A DNA stretch of 35,114 bases from positions 1 to 35,114 of the forward strand of contig NZ_JXIQ01000065.1 in NCBI RefSeq assembly GCF_000934845.1, in the 5' to 3' direction. Source of the DNA: Mesobacillus subterraneus. GTDB taxonomy: Bacteria > Bacillota > Bacilli > Bacillales > Cytobacillaceae. The notes under the pieces are model-generated. The model saw nothing but the letters and a program-made list of their open reading frames with translations. It ran no database searches and was not told where the DNA came from. Each line of letters opens with the position of its first letter. Position 1 is the stretch's first letter. A program made the translations under genes and the position numbers. Positions 15,813-23,293 of the stretch are shown one piece after another.

Positions 15813-16519
15813 TGCTGAAGGTAGAAGGAATCAATGTTTATTATGGAAATATACAAGCTTTGAAAGGGGTATCCTTGGAAATTAATCAAGGGGAAATTGT
15901 TACTTTGATTGGAGCAAATGGTGCAGGTAAAAGCACTCTGCTCAAAACCATTTCTGGGCTTTTAAAGCCTAAGCAGGGACAGATCATTTATGAAGGCCAA
16001 TCGATTGCCGGAAAGGCAGCACAATCGATCGTAAAAATGGGAATCTCTCATGTGCCGGAGGGGCGCCGAGTTTTTGCTAATATGACCGTTGAGGAAAATC
16101 TCGATTTAGGGGCATACCTTAGAAAAGATAAGGAAGGAATAAAAGAGGATTTTGGCCGAGTGTTTGAGCTTTTTCCAAGGCTTATGGAACGCCGAAAACA
16201 GTTAGCGGGCACCCTGTCAGGCGGTGAACAGCAAATGCTGGCTATGGGGCGCGCCTTGATGGCGCGACCAAGGCTGCTAGTACTCGATGAGCCGTCAATG
16301 GGCCTTGCACCATTGCTTGTGAAAACGATTTTTAGAATCATCGAGGAAATCAATGCAACCGGAACAACAATCCTGCTTGTCGAGCAGAACGCCCATATGG
16401 CCCTGTCGATCGCCAACAGAGCCTATGTCATCGAAACCGGCCGCGTTGTCCTATCTGGCACGCCAGATGAATTAAATGCAAGCGAACAAATTAAAATGGC
16501 CTATCTGGGAGGCCATTAA
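15812..16519 (+). CDS. livF: Branched-chain amino acid ABC transporter, ATPase LivF
   Basis: This 235-residue ABC ATPase partners LivG. It has Walker A GANGAGKST, LivF-typical SHVPEGRRVFANMTVEENL, signature LSGGEQQMLAMGRAL, Walker B LLVLDEPSMGLAP and switch His replaced by Gln-Asn (VEQNAHMAL), which is usual for LivF. The start overlaps the livG stop (TAATG), with GGGGGAGGAGG just upstream. It is the last gene of the operon, followed by a strong terminator. Confidence 0.95.
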   Translation: MLKVEGINVYYGNIQALKGVSLEINQGEIVTLIGANGAGKSTLLKTISGLLKPKQGQIIYEGQSIAGKAAQSIVKMGISHVPEGRRVFANMTVEENLDLGAYLRKDKEGIKEDFGRVFELFPRLMERRKQLAGTLSGGEQQMLAMGRALMARPRLLVLDEPSMGLAPLLVKTIFRIIEEINATGTTILLVEQNAHMALSIANRAYVIETGRVVLSGTPDELNASEQIKMAYLGGH

Positions 16520-16524
16520 TTAAG

Positions 16525-16556
16525 AAAACCGTTCCTAATTAGGGAACGGTTTTTTG
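16525..16556. terminator. Probably bidirectional terminator between livF and the convergent symporter operon
   Basis: The perfect 11-bp stem AAAACCGTTCC / GGAACGGTTTT has a 7-base loop. T6 follows on the plus strand and TTTTC on the minus strand. It lies in the 54-base gap between the two convergent operons and can stop both. Confidence 0.85.
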
Positions 16557-16573
16557 CTTGCTCTTTTTTGTGA

Positions 16574-18100
16574 TTAAAGACCTGTATTTGCTTTTACCAG
16601 AATTTCATCATATTTCTTAGCATCCTCTTTTTTAGTGGACAGAACCGTTCCAAGATAAGCGCTGAGAAAGCCTAGAGGAATGGAAATGATTCCAGGATTG
16701 GTCAGGCTGATCAGTGGATCACCGACAAGGATGGCTGCACCTGCTTCTGGTGACCAGACATTCGGACTGATTGCCACGAGGAACAGGGAACTAATCAGTC
16801 CAACCAACATTCCGGTAATAGCCCCAGTGGTGTTAAAGCGCTTCCAAAAAATTGTAAAGATAAGAACAGGCAAGTTTGCACTCGCAGCAACTGCGAAGGC
16901 CAATGCGACAAGAAAAGCCACATTTAGCTTCTGGGCAAATAAGGCAAGGATGATAGATAGGACTGCAACACCAACGGAAGCGAGTTTTGCTGCAACCATC
17001 TGCTCTCTTTCGGTAGCTTGCCCTCGGCGCATGATATGTCCATAAAAGTCATGGGCAAAGGCGGAGGCAGCTGAAAGGACAAGGCCGGCAACTACTGCAA
17101 GAATCGTAGCGAATGCTACAGCCGAAATAAACGCAAACAGGAAATCGCCACCGAGCGCTTGTGCAAGCAGAGGAGCAGCCATATTGCCAGCTGCATTTGC
17201 GGCGACAATATTATCGTATCCAACGAAAGCTGCTGCGCCAAAGCCGAGGAAAACGGTCATAACATAAAATACTCCGATGATCCAGGTTGCATACACAACT
17301 GATTTTCGTGCAGTCACCGCGTCTTTTACAGTAAAGAAACGGATCAGAATATGCGGCAGGCCTGCAGTACCGAGAATAAGTGCCAGATTCAAGGAAATGG
17401 TATCCAAAGGACTTGTGAACTTGTTCCCAGGATTAAGAAAGCTATCTCCAAGCGGTGTAGCCGTTTTCATTTCATTGAACATATTAAGGACACTGAAGTC
17501 AAATTTCGCAAAGACGATAATCGAAATAATGAATGTGCCGATCATTAGCAGACCGGCTTTTACGATCTGTACCCAGCTGGTGGCGGTCATTCCGCCAAAC
17601 ACAACATAAACAGTCATTAGCGCACCGACAATCAACACAGAATACAGATAATCGATCCCCAATAATAATTTAATAAGTGCACCTGCCCCAACTAACTGTG
17701 CAATCATATAAAAAATAGAGATAGTAATGGTATTTAAAGCTGCCACACCACGAATTTTTTTATCATCAAAACGAGCAGCAATCATATCAGCCATTGTATA
17801 CTTTCCTAAGTTTCTGAGTGGCTCAGCAATCAGATAAAGGACTACCAGATAAGCAACAAGAAAGCCGATACTGTAAAAGAAGCCATCAAAACCAGACAGG
17901 GCAATCATCCCAGCTATACCAAGGAAAGATGCAGCAGACATGTAATCGCCTGCGATAGCAAGACCGTTTTGAAAACCAGTCAAACTGCTGTCAGCGGTAT
18001 AAAAATCGCTTGTAGTCTTAGTACGCTTCGAAGCGAAATAAGTAATGACAAGAGTGAGTCCAACGATTAAAAGAAACAAGGTAAATGCCAATGTATTCAA
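16574..18100 (-). CDS. Sodium:solute symporter, SSS family (acetate/monocarboxylate type, YwcA/ActP-like)
   Basis: The 508-residue membrane protein has about 13 hydrophobic helices. SSS family signatures of the ActP branch are visible: FYTADSSLTGFQNGLAIAGDYMSA and FLGIAGMIALSGFDG, GKYTMADMIAARFDDK, SWVQIVKAGLLM, and GTAGLPHILIRFFTVKDA. It imports a small carboxylate (acetate, possibly pyruvate or propionate) with Na+. The neighbouring DUF485 gene overlaps its start by 4 bases, the same pairing as yjcH-actP of E. coli and ywcB-ywcA of B. subtilis. The start ATG has GGGGGAA upstream. Exact substrate is not readable. Confidence 0.9.
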   Translation of the reverse strand: MNTLAFTLFLLIVGLTLVITYFASKRTKTTSDFYTADSSLTGFQNGLAIAGDYMSAASFLGIAGMIALSGFDGFFYSIGFLVAYLVVLYLIAEPLRNLGKYTMADMIAARFDDKKIRGVAALNTITISIFYMIAQLVGAGALIKLLLGIDYLYSVLIVGALMTVYVVFGGMTATSWVQIVKAGLLMIGTFIISIIVFAKFDFSVLNMFNEMKTATPLGDSFLNPGNKFTSPLDTISLNLALILGTAGLPHILIRFFTVKDAVTARKSVVYATWIIGVFYVMTVFLGFGAAAFVGYDNIVAANAAGNMAAPLLAQALGGDFLFAFISAVAFATILAVVAGLVLSAASAFAHDFYGHIMRRGQATEREQMVAAKLASVGVAVLSIILALFAQKLNVAFLVALAFAVAASANLPVLIFTIFWKRFNTTGAITGMLVGLISSLFLVAISPNVWSPEAGAAILVGDPLISLTNPGIISIPLGFLSAYLGTVLSTKKEDAKKYDEILVKANTGL

Positions 18101-18453
18101 GAAAGATTCCCCCTGGCGTACTTGCTTTTTATTTCTTCGACAATTTCATCAAATTTAGCGGCACGTTTTGTATAAATGATGCACAAAGACCATGTCATGA
18201 TAAATTGAGCAAATGCAAATACCCAAGCCCAGCTAATCGCACCAAAAGCAGGTGTATTTAAAACGGTAGAGTAAGCGGTCAGAATAGGAAGCGTAAAGTA
18301 AAATGCTAAAAAAAATAAAGAAAACGGCAGCAAAAAGTTTCTTTTTTCCTTTAGCAGCTGCTGGAATTTTTCAGACTGGACAATCGCTGAGTAATCAATG
18401 GAGTTTTCCATCTTCGTAGTTTGTTTTTTTATCATTGGCGCATTCGTAGTCAT
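18097..18453 (-). CDS. DUF485 family membrane protein (YjcH/YwcB-like), partner of the symporter
   Basis: The 118-residue protein has two hydrophobic helices (LLPFSLFFLAFYFTLPILTAYS and AWVFAFAQFIMTWSLCIIYTK). They are framed by a basic/helical N-terminal part (SEKFQQLLKEKRNFLLPF) and an acidic C-terminal helix (FDEIVEEIKSKY). These are the hallmarks of DUF485, found nearly always next to ActP-type symporters. The ATG has GGGAGG and AAAGGA upstream. It is first in the operon and its stop overlaps the symporter start, so it is probably a subunit or assembly partner. Confidence 0.9.
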   Translation of the reverse strand: MTTNAPMIKKQTTKMENSIDYSAIVQSEKFQQLLKEKRNFLLPFSLFFLAFYFTLPILTAYSTVLNTPAFGAISWAWVFAFAQFIMTWSLCIIYTKRAAKFDEIVEEIKSKYARGNLS

Positions 18454-18528
18454 TCCTTTTCCCTCCCTAAATTAGTGAATAATAAATAATGAATCTCCCA
18501 TTCCTCCTCCTGTATTCATAGTATGTAT

Positions 18529-18557
18529 ATTATAAATATATCTGAAAAATTTGTAAA
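18529..18557 (-). promoter_or_regulatory. Sigma-A-type promoter of the DUF485-symporter operon
   Basis: On the minus strand, TTTACA (18557-18552), a 17-bp spacer and a perfect TATAAT (18534-18529). It lies about 76 bases upstream of the start codon at 18453 in very AT-rich DNA. Confidence 0.6.
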
Positions 18558-18759
18558 TTTAAAATATACATAATTAAATAATTTTCTGTCTATTTATTCT
18601 GTCGCAGAAGAAAAGAGATGAGTTGTCCGAACTAATTAAGCTAGTAAAAGAACACCTGCTGAGAAACTCTTACAGCTTGTCCAGCTGGGTGTGAACGATT
18701 ACTTGTACACAGATAAACTCGACACAGAATGCTGAAGGGGCTACAGGCTGATCGCAGAT

Positions 18760-18885
18760 ATCAACGGTTGTGGCGGTTTTATCGACGGTTAGAGAGAAAA
18801 TATCAACGGTTGTGGCAGTTTTATCGACGGTTAGAGGGAATTTATCGACGGTTGGAGTGGTTTCATCACCAGTTCACATCTCGGT
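18760..18885 (+). repeat. Six-unit 21-bp tandem repeat (ATCRACGGTT)
   Basis: Units begin at 18760, 18781, 18802, 18823, 18844 and 18865, exactly 21 bases apart. Each starts ATC(A/G)ACGGTT except the last, which is diverged. Units alternate between an A type (ATCAACGGTTGTGGC) and a B type (ATCGACGGTTAGAG), so the higher-order period is 42. Since 21 is a multiple of 3, the plus strand reads as heptapeptides (STVVAVL, STVREKI), but the small open frame has no ribosome site and no protein character beyond the repeat. The 960 bases around it hold no convincing gene. Confidence 0.8.
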
Positions 18886-19115
18886 AATGCCAATTGACGT
18901 TACAATATACCAGTTATTTCAAAATATGATAGTAGTTGGGATTCAAGCTGGATTGATTTTTAAAAAGGTTGAGGCCTTTTTGCCGAAAATTTAAAATTGG
19001 GGTTGGTCATGTTCGTGCTCGGTAAACGAGAAGGAACGAAAAAATAAGCTACTCTAAAAAGAAGGGCAGGACGGAGATCTTGGAAGGACATCAGAAAAAG
19101 TGCAAAAATAAATAG

Positions 19116-19319
19116 GAGAAAAGCGGTCAGAAAAGAAAGCACAAGAAACATAACTTTTGGGACTTTGTTTTAGCAAAAGCAGGGGAATTTGGCATGCTCG
19201 ATCTGGCAAAGTTTTTAGAAGAAGAATGGGACGCTGTATATGGAGCAGTCCAGGAAGGATCCAAATGTTTTCGGAGGAACCAACGCCTAATTAGGACAGG
19301 TTGTGTGGAGAACATATAA
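19116..19319 (+). pseudogene. Possible remnant of a protein gene
   Basis: One frame without any start codon at its beginning reads KHKKHNFWDFVLAKAGEFG, then MLDLAKFLEEEWDAVYGAVQ, and ends at TAA 19317-19319. The helical amphipathic sequence looks protein-like, while its flanks do not. It is not recognised. It may be the tail of a lost gene or chance. Confidence 0.25.
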
Positions 19320-19373
19320 ATGATGTAAAGATGGTTGATAAGGTTTGCGTTTGTTTATCAGTTAGTATAAAGT

Positions 19374-19404
19374 AAAAAAAAAGCGTGCTCGCCTTGGCAC
19401 ACTT
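19374..19404 (-). terminator. Terminator of the 57-residue minus-strand gene
   Basis: On the minus strand, AAGTGTGC, an 8-base loop and GCACGCTT (one G-U pair) are followed by nine T (the A run at 19374-19382 on the plus strand). It starts 9 bases after the stop codon at 19413, which supports the gene being real. Confidence 0.75.
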
Positions 19405-19412
19405 TTCAATAC

Positions 19413-19586
19413 CTAGATTTTTAATAATTCTTCCTCAAAATAGAAGGTGGCCGGATACTCTTTAACTGTGTATGAGTATCTTTTCATGTTTTTTACATAT
19501 TGAGATTTCATAATAGTCACTTTTTCACCGGTTTCTTTGATACTGACAGATTGACCAGACTTATAAAGGTTGCTTGCGCTTTTCAA
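19413..19586 (-). CDS. Small basic beta-rich protein, 57 residues, TTG start
   Basis: This short gene has its own terminator. It reads SNLYKSGQSVSIKETGEKVT, then MKSQYVKNMKRYSYTVKEYP and TFYFEEELLKI. The texture (GQ.V.I..TGE.VTI..SQYVKN..RYSYTVKE.P.TFYF.E) is that of small conserved Bacillus proteins with an SH3-like barrel; I cannot name it. The TTG at 19586 is preceded by AAAGGG. Directly upstream in the same frame is an ATG (19604) with a good AAGGTGA site, but it meets a TAA after five codons (MKGRG stop). So either the TAA is a nonsense mutation in a 63-residue gene or the pentapeptide is a leader that couples to the TTG. Confidence 0.6.
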   Translation of the reverse strand: MKSASNLYKSGQSVSIKETGEKVTIMKSQYVKNMKRYSYTVKEYPATFYFEEELLKI

Positions 19587-19694
19587 TTAGCCACGCCCTT
19601 TCATATTCACCTTATTATATCACATTTTTAACGTTCCCATTTGTAAATAACAGCTGTTTTTTGGTTTTCACAAATTTCCTAATTCCCTTAATAC

Positions 19695-19723
19695 TTGCAC
19701 TTCGCTTCCTGGTCTGTTATTAT
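19695..19723 (+). promoter_or_regulatory. Promoter of the cold-shock gene with a long 5' leader
   Basis: TTGCAC, a 17-bp spacer and TATTAT. Transcription would start near 19730, giving a leader of about 114 bases before the ATG at 19844, as is typical of cspB/cspA-class mRNAs whose leader controls cold-dependent translation. Confidence 0.5.
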
Positions 19724-19843
19724 TAAGGAGGATTATTTTTGTTCGGTATGCAAGGAAAGAACATGCACTGCTTGATTCGCCTGGATTAACTGAAACAAGA
19801 ATAGTAACAAATTGTGTGGATATCACACTAGGAGGCAACAAAA

Positions 19844-20044
19844 ATGGAAAACGGTAAAGTAAAATGGTTCAACGCAGAAAAAGGTTTCGGATTCATCGAG
19901 CGTGAAGGTGGAGAGGACGTTTTCGTACACTTCTCAGCTATCCAAGGCGAAGGCTTCAAGTCTCTTGAAGAAGGCCAAGAAGTATCTTTCGACGTTGAGC
20001 AAGGTGCTCGTGGACCTCAAGCAGCTAACGTTACAAAATTATAA
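19844..20044 (+). CDS. Cold-shock protein, CspB/CspD type
   Basis: The 66-residue single cold-shock domain has RNP1 (KGFGFIE) and RNP2 (VFVHFSAI) intact, with the start [11 protein letters not shown] and the end [10 protein letters not shown]. It binds single-stranded RNA and DNA and acts as an RNA chaperone. It differs from CspB of B. subtilis only at scattered positions; whether it is the CspB, CspC or CspD counterpart cannot be decided by reading. The ribosome site AGGAGG is 8 bases upstream of the ATG. Codon use is strongly biased, as expected for a highly expressed gene. It is monocistronic with its own terminator. Confidence 0.97.
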   Translation: MENGKVKWFNAEKGFGFIEREGGEDVFVHFSAIQGEGFKSLEEGQEVSFDVEQGARGPQAANVTKL

Positions 20045-20063
20045 TAACGGATTAGCCCATACA

Positions 20064-20097
20064 AACAAGCCCTGATCTGATCAGGGCTTGTTTTTTT
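20064..20097 (+). terminator. Strong terminator of the cold-shock gene
   Basis: The 12-bp stem AACAAGCCCTGA / TCAGGGCTTGTT has a 5-base loop, followed by T8. Confidence 0.9.
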
Positions 20098-20176
20098 GGT
20101 GCGCGTCTTGTTGTAGCTGGAATAATTAGTTAGCAGTGGGATTCCATCTAATTTGGAGGGATTTCAGAATTTTCCG

Positions 20177-20205
20177 TTGATCAATCGTCCTATCCGGTAG
20201 ATAAT
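20177..20205 (+). promoter_or_regulatory. Candidate promoter of the sensor kinase gene
   Basis: TTGATC and GATAAT with a 17-bp spacer, 45 bases upstream of the start codon at 20250. Confidence 0.4.
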
Positions 20206-20249
20206 AGTACTAGGCAATTTTTCATAATCATAGAATCCCGGGGGATACA

Positions 20250-21485
20250 ATGATAGATTTCATAAAAGATTTGATTTTGCATTTTTTGATGATGCTTTCA
20301 CTTGGCTTCATGTACAATTTTTTGTGGATGCAAAAGCGTTCGGATTATAAGAAACAAATCTTTAAAATGGCAATCCTTGTGACGCTGCTCGTGACAATGG
20401 CATTGCCTGTCAAATTCCAAGAAGGCATGGAGTTTGATTTCAAGCTGATACCTATCTTTATCGCTTTCTTCTATTTAGGCAAGAAGGATGGACTTCTCTT
20501 GATAGCGGCACTATTGCTACTGCAAAGCCTGATGGACTTCGACAGACTCCCAGTTATAACCATCAACTACGGGATCATCTTCCTTTTGTTTTTTGCGTTG
20601 GAAAAGACTTATAATAAATCGACGGTCAGCAGGAAAATCGTTCTAGGTATTTTTGTCTATAGTTTAATAACCCCTACAAGGCTTGCTGCATTGATCAAAT
20701 CTGGCCATGCCGATGCCTGGATGTATTTACTCGTCTTTTCACTTGTTTCCTTCCTTGCTTTATCGTTTATCATTTATATCATGGAAATGACCAACTTACA
20801 GCTTAAGCTGATGCATGATCTACATAAGGCAGAAAAATTCTCGGCCATCAGTCAGCTGGCTGCATCCGTCGCCCATGAAATCCGCAATCCAATGACGACA
20901 ATCAGAGGCTTCATGCAAGTTTTGCAGGGAGATAGGAACCTGAGTGACGATCAGAATCTTTTCATTTCCATTTCTCTCCAAGAGCTTGACAGGACCCAGA
21001 CAATCATCAATAACTTTTTGGCGCTGGCCAAACCAAATACAGGGTCCATGAATCCAATCGACCTAAGCACCATTTTGAAAGAAACGACCGCGTTCATGAG
21101 GTCCTATTCTCATCTCAGAAACACAGAGCTGGTAGAAGCAATTGATAATAGTCTTTGCATTAAAGGGGATGCCCATGAAATCAGGCAGGTATTTGTCAAT
21201 ATCCTGAAAAATGGGATTGAGGCAATGCCTTCAGGAGGCAGTATTTATATCCTTGCTAAGGTTGATAAGGGTTATGTAAGGATCCAATTTCGGGACGAGG
21301 GCATTGGCATGACAAAGGAACAGCTCGCCCGGCTCGGTCATCCATACTACTCAACAAAGGAAAAAGGTACTGGGCTCGGGATGACGATTTCCTATGATAT
21401 CATCCAAAGAATGAGGGGCAAAATCAAGGTCGAGAGTGAAGAAGGAAAGGGGACAATTTTTATGATCTTGCTGCCCTGCGGCTGA
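20250..21485 (+). CDS. Membrane sensor histidine kinase, KinB/sporulation-kinase type
   Basis: The 411-residue kinase has five to six hydrophobic helices in the first 180 residues with little extracellular sequence (5TM-type sensor, as in KinB). A linker helix follows (LQLKLMHDLHKAEKFSAI). The HisKA H-box is AASVAHEIRNPMTT (phospho-His about residue 209). The HATPase_c domain has N-box (VNILKNGIEAMP), G1 (FRDEGIGM) and G2 (KEKGTGLGM). Bacillus sporulation kinases of this group feed the Spo0F/Spo0A phosphorelay. No response regulator is nearby, which fits such an orphan kinase. The ATG has a CGGGGGA site. The input signal is unknown. Confidence 0.88.
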   Translation: MIDFIKDLILHFLMMLSLGFMYNFLWMQKRSDYKKQIFKMAILVTLLVTMALPVKFQEGMEFDFKLIPIFIAFFYLGKKDGLLLIAALLLLQSLMDFDRLPVITINYGIIFLLFFALEKTYNKSTVSRKIVLGIFVYSLITPTRLAALIKSGHADAWMYLLVFSLVSFLALSFIIYIMEMTNLQLKLMHDLHKAEKFSAISQLAASVAHEIRNPMTTIRGFMQVLQGDRNLSDDQNLFISISLQELDRTQTIINNFLALAKPNTGSMNPIDLSTILKETTAFMRSYSHLRNTELVEAIDNSLCIKGDAHEIRQVFVNILKNGIEAMPSGGSIYILAKVDKGYVRIQFRDEGIGMTKEQLARLGHPYYSTKEKGTGLGMTISYDIIQRMRGKIKVESEEGKGTIFMILLPCG

Positions 21486-21575
21486 GATTTCCGTCACAAT
21501 TCCCCCAAATTATGCTATGATAAAAAGAAAAAAATGGACTTAATGGATAGTATTTCTAGGGAGGATAAGCTGGAT

Positions 21576-21713
21576 ATGAGAGCAAGGGTAAGAAAAAGTG
21601 AACCTTTTTCATTTGACAAACTGAAAGATTTTTTCACTACTATACTGCTGCATCTTAGTTTTTATGCCTTCATCGTTCTTCTCGTCATATTTTTCATCGA
21701 CAATTTTAGTTAA
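21576..21713 (+). CDS. 45-residue single-pass membrane protein
   Basis: The short gene starts at ATG 21576, 11 bases after the strong ribosome site AGGGAGGA. It encodes a basic N-terminus (MRARVRKSEPFSFDKLKDFF) and one hydrophobic helix (ILLHLSFYAFIVLLVIFFI), ending DNFS and TAA. The basic N-terminus suggests cytosolic N-in orientation. An extended -10 (TGCTATGAT, 21513-21521) gives it its own promoter between the kinase and this gene, and a terminator follows. It is not recognised; it may be a small regulator of a membrane enzyme. Confidence 0.65.
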   Translation: MRARVRKSEPFSFDKLKDFFTTILLHLSFYAFIVLLVIFFIDNFS

Positions 21714-21803
21714 CTACATAATGAGGTTTGGGATCGGTAAAATAAAGAAGAAGCACTGAAGCCATATGGTAAGGCCTGACAAGCGATCCGCCATCATTCC
21801 ATG

Positions 21804-21834
21804 AAAAAAAGCTGAGTTGCTCAGCCTTTTTTTG
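21804..21834. terminator. Bidirectional terminator between the 45-residue gene and rodA
   Basis: GCTGAG, TTG loop, CTCAGC, with A7 before and T7 after, so it can work for both convergent transcripts. Confidence 0.8.
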
Positions 21835-21851
21835 TTTATGATCCCATCAAA

Positions 21852-23039
21852 TTACAGACCGAAACTTCTGTCTTTTGAAGCAAACATATAGGTTTTATGA
21901 TGGAACCTTATCCCATAGATCAGCCCCATTGCCATCATATTGCCCATCAACGAACTTCCGCCATAACTGATGAAAGGCAACGGGATCCCCGTAATCGGCA
22001 GCAGCTGAATGGTCATTCCGATATTTTGAAAGACATGGAAGGCAATCATGCTGATAACCCCTGTACTAATATAAATGTTAAAAGGGTCATTCGTATCCAG
22101 TGCTGTTTTGGTCAGGTGGTAGATGAGCAGGAAATAAAGGCTGATAACAAAACTGCCGCCGATAAAGCCAAATTCTTCACCAATGACGCTGAAAATAAAG
22201 TCCGTATGGCTTTCGGGAATATAGACTTCACTGCCATTGATTCCTTTTCCTGTCAGCATGCCAGAGCCAATCGCACTAAGGGATTTCAACAGATGGTAAC
22301 CGTATTCCGGGTAGCTCTCCGGATCAAGCCAGGCATAGATGCGGCCAAATTGATACGTTTTTACTCCGAGATATTCTTTCAGAATTTCCGGCTTCCAAAT
22401 GACGAGATAAAGAATGCTGGCTCCTATTGCGGCTCCGCTTCCATAGAGAGGCAGGATGATAGCCCAGGTGATGCCTGAGACGAGGATGATTCCAGTAAAA
22501 ATCGCTATGATTACAAGAGATGTTCCGAGATCAGGCTGCATTAAAATCAGTCCCAGCGGCAAGGCGGTAATGACTCCAAGTTTGACGAACAGCAGGAAAT
22601 CAGTTTGGAGGGTCCTGCTAGGATGGTTTTGATGATGGGCATAGATGGCACTGCTCAAGGCTAGAATCAAAAAGACTTTCATGAATTCAGATGGCTGGAA
22701 TGATCCAAGTGGTTCGATGAAAAACCAGCTTTTTGCCCCGTTTCTTTCTTCAGCAATGCTGGCAGGGGCGAAAAATAGGAAGATGAGCAGAAAAATCCCG
22801 AATCCATATAAATACCAGGAGAGTTTACGGTATTGTTCACTGTCAAACATCATGACTACTGCAATGATTCCTGAACCAACGATATACCAGAATATTTGCC
22901 TACTTAAAAAGTTCTGCCCAATATATTGCCCGGTTTTCTGAGCGCTATAAATCGCAAGGCAGCTGGTTAGAAAAAACAGCAATAGGAGCAGTGTCAGTGT
23001 CCAATCAAAACGATCATATTTTTTAGTCGTTGTATCCAT
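21852..23039 (-). CDS. rodA: RodA-type SEDS peptidoglycan glycosyltransferase
   Basis: The roughly 395-residue polytopic protein of the FtsW/RodA/SpoVE family polymerises lipid II during cell elongation with a class B PBP. It has about ten helices. SEDS motifs include GAKSWFFIEPLGSFQPSEFMK (with the catalytic-region WxxxPxGxxQPSE), LILMQPDLGTSLV (catalytic Asp), AWLDPE and YPEYGYHLLKSLSAIGSG, the ESHTDFIFSVIGEEFG loop, and PLPFISYGGSSLM. The presence of a RodA-type rather than FtsW-type loop is an inference. The ATG at 23039 has GGTGGAG close upstream; a GTG at 23048 is in frame and would add three residues. It is monocistronic with a good terminator. Confidence 0.92.
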   Translation of the reverse strand: MDTTTKKYDRFDWTLTLLLLLFFLTSCLAIYSAQKTGQYIGQNFLSRQIFWYIVGSGIIAVVMMFDSEQYRKLSWYLYGFGIFLLIFLFFAPASIAEERNGAKSWFFIEPLGSFQPSEFMKVFLILALSSAIYAHHQNHPSRTLQTDFLLFVKLGVITALPLGLILMQPDLGTSLVIIAIFTGIILVSGITWAIILPLYGSGAAIGASILYLVIWKPEILKEYLGVKTYQFGRIYAWLDPESYPEYGYHLLKSLSAIGSGMLTGKGINGSEVYIPESHTDFIFSVIGEEFGFIGGSFVISLYFLLIYHLTKTALDTNDPFNIYISTGVISMIAFHVFQNIGMTIQLLPITGIPLPFISYGGSSLMGNMMAMGLIYGIRFHHKTYMFASKDRSFGL

Positions 23040-23293
23040 TCGCTCCACCCGGTTCCATTCGTTTTCCTAATAATCGACTATCTGGTTTCGTTTTCCCTAA
23101 AGGCAAAGTTCCTACCATTTTATGTTAACAGACAACGCTAACGCTCACAACCCCTGACTCGGGAATCGACTCAGATATGGATTAGACGAATGATGGGAGG
23201 GTTTGGTTTCTGTAACAAGGGGATTCTTTTTATAGGGGGAGTGGATAATATTTATGACTCGGAAGAAAGATATTTCCCTGCGTTTTTGTTAGA

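Noticed and set aside
18760-18885. CRISPR array
   Set aside because: Units are contiguous 21-bp repeats with no unique spacers and no cas genes nearby.
18770-18994. Open frame of 74 codons covering the tandem repeat
   Set aside because: No ribosome binding site, repeat-driven composition (STVxxxL heptapeptides) and a non-protein-like tail. The open frame follows from the 21-bp unit being a multiple of three.
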